Positions 5,323 to 9,193 of a stretch of 9,193 nt of DNA are shown in pieces. Under the pieces are notes generated by a model. That model had not been told where the DNA came from. It saw nothing but the letters and a program-made list of their open reading frames with translations, and made no database searches. Position 1 is the first letter of the stretch, and every line of letters starts with the position of its first letter. The DNA lies in contig SOJY01000264.1 of the NCBI GenBank assembly GCA_004376385.1, positions 1 through 9,193 on the forward strand. The letters are read 5' to 3'. This DNA comes from Candidatus Bathyarchaeum sp. Lineage in GTDB: Archaea; Thermoproteota; Bathyarchaeia; Bathyarchaeales; Bathyarchaeaceae. The translations under genes were made by a program, and so were the position numbers.

Positions 5323-6213
5323 GTGAGTTATCGTGATCTCTTTGTATCCCCGTCTCCAGTCTTCACTGGCAGTCAACAAACCTTTGAAGATGCTAAATAC
5401 GTGGTTTTAGGCGTCCCCTTCGACGTAACCAGCACATACCGTTCCGGAGCAAGATTTGCGCCCCTCGCCATCAGAGACGCCTCCCTTAACATTGAAGGTT
5501 ACAGTTTCAGAACTGGCGTGGATGTTGAGGATCTGAAAATCCACGATTTAGGGGATCTGCATGTCGCCGGAGATGTTGAGTTGACTCTGGGGCGTTTAGC
5601 TTTGGTTGCGCAGGATCTTTTTGAAGCCGATAAAGTTCCAGTGTTTATTGGTGGAGAGCACACGATTACTTTGGGTGTTATGCGGAGTCTCGACGAAAAC
5701 GTTGCCGTGGTAAGTTTTGATGCTCATTTAGATCTGCGCGACGAGTATCTTGGTCTTTCTGTGTCCCATACAACATTTATGCGGAGAATCAAAGAAGATG
5801 TTAATCCTTCCAAGATTTTGGAGATTGGCACCCGCGCAGTATGCAAAGAAGAGCTTGACTACGCGAAAGAATCTGGAATCGACTATTTAACTGCCCATCA
5901 GATACGAAAAGACGGCGTCAAAAAAACGGTTGAGACAATCAAGGGTATCCTTGATGGCTGCGAAAAAGTTTACGTTACAATCGATATGGATGTTTTGGAT
6001 CCTGCTTTTGTGCCTGCAGTTCAGAACCCTGAACCTGAAGGATTGGACACGTCAACGCTTCTGGATCTTCTGGAGGCGGTTTGTGATAGTCGGGTGGTTG
6101 GATTTGATGTGGTTGAGGTAGCGCCTCACTATGACCAAGGCGTAACTGCTACTCAGGCTACAAAAGTTATTTTTGAGGTGCTAGGCTTTCTGGAACAAGC
6201 AAGAAAAAGCTAA
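5323..6213 (+). CDS. speB: Agmatinase-type ureohydrolase
   Basis: Ureohydrolases use two manganese ions to remove urea from guanidino compounds; agmatinase converts agmatine to putrescine plus urea in the cytoplasm. The 296-residue product has every metal ligand: GGEHT with H113, SFDAHLD with D133/H135/D137, and TIDMDVLDP with D221/D223. E265 in FDVVEVAP sits where the guanidinium-binding glutamate is expected. The DAHLDLRDEYLG..SH wording is typical of archaeal agmatinases, which favours agmatine over arginine. The loop after D226 reads PAVQNPEPEG where bacterial members usually have PGTGTPEPGG, a mild deviation. The start is GTG 5323; an ATG two bases earlier is out of frame and hits a stop at once. 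AGGA lies 11 bases upstream. No other polyamine gene is adjacent, so the substrate is inferred from the family. Confidence 0.9.
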   Translation: MSYRDLFVSPSPVFTGSQQTFEDAKYVVLGVPFDVTSTYRSGARFAPLAIRDASLNIEGYSFRTGVDVEDLKIHDLGDLHVAGDVELTLGRLALVAQDLFEADKVPVFIGGEHTITLGVMRSLDENVAVVSFDAHLDLRDEYLGLSVSHTTFMRRIKEDVNPSKILEIGTRAVCKEELDYAKESGIDYLTAHQIRKDGVKKTVETIKGILDGCEKVYVTIDMDVLDPAFVPAVQNPEPEGLDTSTLLDLLEAVCDSRVVGFDVVEVAPHYDQGVTATQATKVIFEVLGFLEQARKS

Positions 6214-6248
6214 TTTTTCGTTCTTTGCTTCACGCGGTTTCTTTTTTT
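6214..6248 (+). terminator. T-rich 3' region after the agmatinase gene
   Basis: TTTTT directly after the stop (6214-6218) and TTTTTTT at 6242-6248, a plausible archaeal oligo-T terminator pair. The second tract lies inside the end of the convergent methyltransferase gene. On the opposite strand a T5 tract at 6208-6204 could end that gene in turn. Confidence 0.4.
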
Positions 6249-7570
6249 AGTTTTGCTACGAAGAAGCCGTTGCATTCATGAATGTGAGGATAGAGTCTCT
6301 GGCATTTGGTTAATCCCCTGAGTCCCGGCAATCCGATTCTGGGCTTTGATTCTACTAGCTTGAATTCTGGGTGCAGTTTCAGGAAGTTTTCGATCACCAT
6401 TTCGTTTTCCTCCACTGTTATGCTGCATGTGGAGTAGACCAGAAAGCCGTCGTCTTTCACGTATTCTGCGCACTGTTCTATCATCTCCGCCTGAATCTTC
6501 GACATGCCCAACATCGACCTTTTGGTTAGCCGCCACTTCGCGTCTGGGGTCTTGCCGAAGGTTCCTGTGCTCGTGCATGGCGGGTCCAAAATCACCAGGT
6601 CTGCGGAAACGTTCAATGGTATGCTCTTCCTTGTATCAGCAACTATTGGATGAACATTTTCTGTGCCCATTCGTTTTGTTTCTCTCTTCCATACCCGTAT
6701 TCTTCGTTTTGAGTAGTCAACAGAAATGATTTCTCCCTTGTTTTTCATTAGCTGCGCCAAGTATGTTGTTTTTGATCCTGGGGCTGCGCATATGTCAAGT
6801 ACTGTGGTTCCCGGTTTGGGGTCTGCGATTTCTGCTGCTAGGCAGCTGGCTTTGTCTTGTATATAGAAGAGTCCTTTACTGAAGCTCTGTGTTCTTGTGA
6901 GGGGTTTTCTTGTTTCAAGCAGCTTGTATGTGTGCTTGAGTTGCGGAACCTTTTCCAGAACTATCTTTTCGTCTTCTATGCTTTTGAGTAAGGTTTCTTC
7001 TGGTGCGTTTAACGTGTTTAGTCGCACGTAGACTGGTGGAATGTCTGCGGAGTTTTCTAGGAACTTGAGGGCTTCTCCTCTTCCAAGGAGCTTGAAGCAG
7101 TATTTTACGAACCATGTGGGGTGATAGGTTAGGAGTCCCACCTTCTTTGTTTCTTCTAGCCCCTTTAGGACCTGTTCGGGGTTGATGCTCAGTATTTCTC
7201 CGAGAACCTCTTCCACATCTTTGAGGTTCCACCATCCCAATATTGAGCGCCCCATTCTCGCTATCCTAGCAGCCTTATCCAAGTTTCCGTCAGCCAGTTT
7301 TGTTTCATAGACGTATATGCGGAGGAAAGCTCCTGTGCCCAGTTTGAGGTCGTTAAGGGATCGAGGTGCTAAAACCGAATTTAATAGAAAGTCGATGTAA
7401 TTCTTTTTCCTGAGTGTCTCGGATACTAGCCTGTGAGCTAATCCGATTGCTTTGGGGTCTTTTATTCTCAGCTGTTTTGTGGCTTTTGTTAAGGCTAAAC
7501 GCTCACCTAGTCGCTTTAGTTCAATCCAGCTTAAGGTTTCTATGGCGAGCGTCCAAGCTTCCCTTAACAT
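6230..7570 (-). CDS. NOL1/NOP2/Sun-family RNA cytosine-C5 methyltransferase with NusB-like domain
   Basis: This predicted enzyme uses S-adenosylmethionine to methylate C5 of a cytosine in rRNA or tRNA. The 446-residue product has a helical NusB-like N-terminus (about 1-130), as in bacterial RsmB, a short linker domain (PPVYVRLNTLN near 178-188) and a Rossmann methyltransferase domain (about 230-445). Visible motifs are VLDICAAPGSKTT (257-269, SAM binding), SVDYSKRR with acidic D285, VADTRK with D312, DPPCTSTG (329-336, C332) and YSTCSI with the expected nucleophile C382. It closes with RLYPHIHECNGFFVAKL. The target base cannot be told from sequence: the domain order recalls RsmB, but archaeal members also include tRNA enzymes. 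The ATG at 7570 has only a weak AAGG upstream. It converges with the agmatinase gene (16 bases apart) and diverges from the DUF167 gene. Confidence 0.92.
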   Translation of the reverse strand: MLREAWTLAIETLSWIELKRLGERLALTKATKQLRIKDPKAIGLAHRLVSETLRKKNYIDFLLNSVLAPRSLNDLKLGTGAFLRIYVYETKLADGNLDKAARIARMGRSILGWWNLKDVEEVLGEILSINPEQVLKGLEETKKVGLLTYHPTWFVKYCFKLLGRGEALKFLENSADIPPVYVRLNTLNAPEETLLKSIEDEKIVLEKVPQLKHTYKLLETRKPLTRTQSFSKGLFYIQDKASCLAAEIADPKPGTTVLDICAAPGSKTTYLAQLMKNKGEIISVDYSKRRIRVWKRETKRMGTENVHPIVADTRKSIPLNVSADLVILDPPCTSTGTFGKTPDAKWRLTKRSMLGMSKIQAEMIEQCAEYVKDDGFLVYSTCSITVEENEMVIENFLKLHPEFKLVESKPRIGLPGLRGLTKCQRLYPHIHECNGFFVAKLKKETA

Positions 7571-7604
7571 TTTAATTTGCCTTTAGGAGTCTTAACTAGG
7601 CGCC

Positions 7605-7613
7605 TATTAAATG
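7605..7613 (-). promoter_or_regulatory. Putative TATA box for the RNA methyltransferase gene
   Basis: CATTTAATA on the minus strand, centred about 39 bases before the ATG at 7570. The predicted leader is about 12 nt. Confidence 0.4.
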
Positions 7614-7624
7614 CTTGATCAGAG

Positions 7625-7634
7625 TGTTAAATAA
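7625..7634 (+). promoter_or_regulatory. Putative TATA box for the DUF167 gene
   Basis: GTTAAATAAC is near-symmetrical (GTTA/TAAC arms). It would start transcription near 7656, about 26 nt ahead of ATG 7682. The symmetry means it could also act on the minus strand. Confidence 0.4.
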
Positions 7635-7681
7635 CTGCGAACCTTCCTTGAATATTGACTGTCCGAGTGTTGTGGTGTGGC

Positions 7682-7969
7682 ATGAGGTTACAAGAGACTG
7701 CTCAGGGCGTCGTCTTGGATGTGTATGTTAAGCCAAACTCGAAGGAGTTTCGGCTGGAACTTGATGAAGGTGAACTTGTGGTGTTGTGCCGTGAAGCTCC
7801 AGTGAAAGGCAAAGTCAACAAAGAATTGCTGAAGAAGTTTTCGCGGCTTTTTGGTCGAAAAGTGGAGCTTGTTTCAGGTTTTACTTCAAGACAAAAGAAG
7901 TTTCTGATCAGCGACATCGAAGTAGATGAAGTTAATCGAATCTTGGCGTCTGCCTCGAACACTCGGTAG
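7682..7969 (+). CDS. YggU/DUF167 family protein
   Basis: A 95-residue member of the conserved YggU/DUF167 (COG1872) family, small cytoplasmic alpha/beta proteins of unsettled function. Family features in order are VLDVYVKPNSK (11-21), the EAPVKGKVNKELLKKFSRLFG segment (38-58; the Pro-x-x-Gly-Lys-x-Asn core is the hallmark) and VELVSGFTSRQKKFLI (61-76). The length fits the family. The frame is open further upstream (TTG 7655, GTG 7667), but ATG 7682 starts exactly where relatives begin and has GGTG (7674-7677) four bases ahead, so it is preferred. It diverges from the methyltransferase gene over a 111-base spacer. The E1-like gene follows after 125 bases, with its own TATA box. Confidence 0.88.
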   Translation: MRLQETAQGVVLDVYVKPNSKEFRLELDEGELVVLCREAPVKGKVNKELLKKFSRLFGRKVELVSGFTSRQKKFLISDIEVDEVNRILASASNTR

Positions 7970-7997
7970 TTTGGCTTGAGGTGCTTTTGTAGTAATC

Positions 7998-8006
7998 TAT
8001 TTAAAA
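7998..8006 (+). promoter_or_regulatory. Putative TATA box for the E1-like gene
   Basis: TATTTAAAA is a strong archaeal TATA match. It predicts a start near 8029 and thus a leader of about 65 nt, unusually long for an archaeon and containing the hairpin and mini-ORF described below. Confidence 0.55.
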
Positions 8007-8036
8007 GCTGGCATGGACGCTTCTTTTAATGGTTTG

Positions 8037-8052
8037 ATGCTCCGCTGAGCAT
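8037..8052 (+). promoter_or_regulatory. Hairpin in the leader of the E1-like gene
   Basis: ATGCTC-CGCT-GAGCAT is a perfect 6-bp stem with a four-base loop, extendable by two A-T pairs beyond a G-G mismatch. It begins just after the predicted transcription start and hides the ATG of the 12-codon mini-ORF in its 3' arm. Its position suggests an RNA-level control element, but no riboswitch class is recognised. Confidence 0.35.
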
Positions 8053-8089
8053 GAACCAAGTTGCCCTTTCAAGTCTCTCTTTGGGGTGA
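8051..8089 (+). CDS. Possible 12-codon upstream ORF (leader peptide)
   Basis: An ATG at 8051 opens a frame encoding MNQVALSSLSLG, ending at TGA 8087-8089. The stop overlaps the SD of the E1-like gene (8083-8089) and lies five bases before that gene's ATG, an ideal arrangement for coupling or ribosome-dependent control. There is no clear SD of its own. An ORF this short can easily arise by chance; confidence rests only on position. Confidence 0.2.
   Translation: MNQVALSSLSLG
8083..8089 (+). promoter_or_regulatory. Shine-Dalgarno site deciding the E1-like start
   Basis: GGGGTGA is complementary to the 3' end of archaeal 16S rRNA (anti-SD CACCTCC), with five bases to ATG 8095. An in-frame GTG at 8086 overlaps this site and is therefore an unlikely start. 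Confidence 0.7.
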
Positions 8090-8094
8090 AGAAG

Positions 8095-9165
8095 ATGGTT
8101 AAGCCTGAACAATCTGTTACCGTGGAGCTTTCAGAAGAAGAACTGGAATACTATTCTCGGCAGGTTGTTATGGCTGAACTTGGTTACAATGCCCAGTTGA
8201 AACTAAAAAACTCGAAAGCCTGTTTGCTGGGTGTTGGCGGGTTGGGGTCTCCCGCGGCGATGCAGCTGGCGGCTATGGGAGTTGGGCATCTGCGTATCGT
8301 TGACCGGGATGTGGTGGAGTTGACTAATTTGCATCGTCAGCACCTCTATGGCGTTGATGATTTGGGATACCCAAAGGTTGAAGCTGCCGCTAAACGGTTA
8401 CAGCGTTTGAATCCTTACATCACAGTAGAGCCTCTTCCGCTTTCAGTAAACGAAACCAACGCAGAAGGCATCGTTCAGGGTATGGATGTTGTGGTCGACG
8501 GCTTAGATAGCATGGTTGCCCGTTACGCCATCAACAGAGCCTGCACTAAACTTGGTGTACCCTACGTTTTCGGAGCTGCAATAACAACCACTGGTAACCT
8601 GTCCACGATAGTTCCGGGAGAAACAGCGTGCCTCGAATGCTTTTATGGTAACCTTGATGACAAAAAATTGCCTAAATGCGGTGTGGTGGGGGTTCATCCG
8701 TCTCTGGTGAATATAATAGCAAGTCTGGAAGTTAGCGAGGCAATCAGGATACTTACAGGAAAGCAGCCTCGTTTAGCTAACAAGCTTCTTCACTTTGACC
8801 TAGATGAAATGGAATTCAACGAAATCAGCCTCTCAAAGGTTGAGTCCTGTCCAGTCTGTGGGCAGCATCCGTCAGGTTCTCTTATGTCCCTTAAGCATGA
8901 GTTGGTGGAGGAAATCTGTGGACGAAAAGGAAAGAAGGTATTCGTTATCGTTCCAGAAGAGAACTTGGATGTTAATCTTGTAGAATTGGCGAACTACTTG
9001 GCGAAGAAGGGGTTCAGCATCAAAGTTGAAGGCAAGCTCGGACTAACCTTTGTTCTCCAAGGTGTTAAGGCGAGTGTTCTCAAAAGCGGAATCGTAATCC
9101 TTGAAGGCGTCAAGGGAAAAGATGAAGCGCTCAAGTTTTTCAGCGAATTAACAGGTAACTGCTAG
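8095..9165 (+). CDS. E1-like ThiF/MoeB/HesA-family adenylyltransferase with C-terminal extension
   Basis: Proteins of this family adenylate the C-terminal glycine of a small sulfur carrier or ubiquitin-like protein (MoaD, ThiS, archaeal SAMP). The 356-residue product has the ATP loop GVGGLGSP (46-53), DRDVVELTNLHRQHLY (70-85, with D72, N78, R81, Q82), the Mg/ATP aspartate D138 in DGLDS, zinc cysteines C179/C182 (CLEC) and C252/C255 (CPVC), and C195 in KCGVVGVHPS at the family's conserved catalytic-cysteine position. It is therefore likely active. After the zinc pair come about 100 further residues (257-356), predicted alpha/beta. These are not a rhodanese, lack an obvious catalytic Cys loop and do not end in GG. 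The partner carrier is not in the window. Candidate roles are molybdopterin sulfuration, tRNA thiolation or SAMP-type protein modification. Confidence 0.88.
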   Translation: MVKPEQSVTVELSEEELEYYSRQVVMAELGYNAQLKLKNSKACLLGVGGLGSPAAMQLAAMGVGHLRIVDRDVVELTNLHRQHLYGVDDLGYPKVEAAAKRLQRLNPYITVEPLPLSVNETNAEGIVQGMDVVVDGLDSMVARYAINRACTKLGVPYVFGAAITTTGNLSTIVPGETACLECFYGNLDDKKLPKCGVVGVHPSLVNIIASLEVSEAIRILTGKQPRLANKLLHFDLDEMEFNEISLSKVESCPVCGQHPSGSLMSLKHELVEEICGRKGKKVFVIVPEENLDVNLVELANYLAKKGFSIKVEGKLGLTFVLQGVKASVLKSGIVILEGVKGKDEALKFFSELTGNC

Positions 9166-9193
9166 TGCGAATTTCAGAAAAAAGCTAGTTTTC

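Noticed and set aside
6915..7235. Arg-rich 106-residue frame on the minus strand in another frame of the methyltransferase gene
   Set aside because: Shadow of the methyltransferase coding sequence; the Arg/Lys richness comes from reading the real gene out of frame.
7655..7681. Earlier TTG/GTG starts for the DUF167 gene
   Set aside because: TTG 7655 coincides with the expected transcription start, and family members begin at the position of ATG 7682.
8086..8094. GTG start of the E1-like gene three codons upstream
   Set aside because: The GTG is part of GGGGTGA, the SD that serves ATG 8095.
1..9193. Prophage, insertion sequence, CRISPR array or defence island
   Set aside because: No transposase, integrase, Cas or toxin-antitoxin signature, no regularly spaced repeats, and nearly all space is filled by housekeeping genes. 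The HNH-like gene alone is not enough to call a defence or mobile system.
9166..9193. Terminator or start of another gene at the right edge
   Set aside because: Only 28 bases remain after the E1-like stop, with no T tract longer than four and no start signal.

Overview
The window looks like chromosomal DNA of an archaeon. It has the archaeal gene order rps13-rps4-rps11 with archaeal-type uS13 and uS4, TATA-like boxes 25-50 bases ahead of starts, GTG/TTG starts, mixed Shine-Dalgarno (SD) use and oligo-T gene ends. The protein style and moderate GC would suit an uncultured Thermoproteota lineage such as Bathyarchaeia, but that placement is an impression from reading only. There is no sign of a prophage, an insertion sequence, a CRISPR array or a tRNA/rRNA gene. 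No stretch longer than about 220 bases lacks a gene.

Layout. Bases 1-1317 (minus strand) carry a ribosomal protein operon, uS13-uS4-uS11, tightly packed and partly overlapping; uS11 runs off the left edge. A 217-base divergent promoter region (1318-1534) separates it from two overlapping moeA paralogs on the plus strand (1535-4022), which act in molybdenum/tungsten cofactor assembly. They converge on a small four-helix membrane protein on the minus strand (4029-4403). Bases 4404-4988 hold an intergenic region with a nested inverted-repeat structure (4474-4558), a small coiled-coil-like ORF (4607-4834) and a hairpin with a T tract. Next come a small HNH-like zinc protein (4989-5249) and an agmatinase-type ureohydrolase (5323-6213). 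The latter converges on a NusB-domain/Sun-family RNA m5C methyltransferase on the minus strand (6230-7570). Divergent from that are a YggU/DUF167 protein (7682-7969) and an E1-like ThiF/MoeB protein (8095-9165) with a non-rhodanese C-terminal extension and a 5' leader holding a hairpin and a possible 12-codon upstream ORF.

How the genes work together. The ribosomal genes and the RNA methyltransferase belong to translation and RNA maturation. The two MoeA proteins and the MoeB/ThiF-type adenylyltransferase belong to molybdopterin and sulfur-carrier/ubiquitin-like chemistry, but no MoaD, SAMP or MoaE gene is visible, so a functional link is inference. The agmatinase points to putrescine formation from agmatine. 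Most of the coding content is conventional. The items most worth a second look are the nested inverted repeat at 4474-4558, the E1 C-terminal extension and leader, the HNH-like protein lacking the usual last metal/catalytic residue, the divergent active-site motifs of the first MoeA, and the promoter-located inverted repeats ahead of rps13 and the agmatinase gene.
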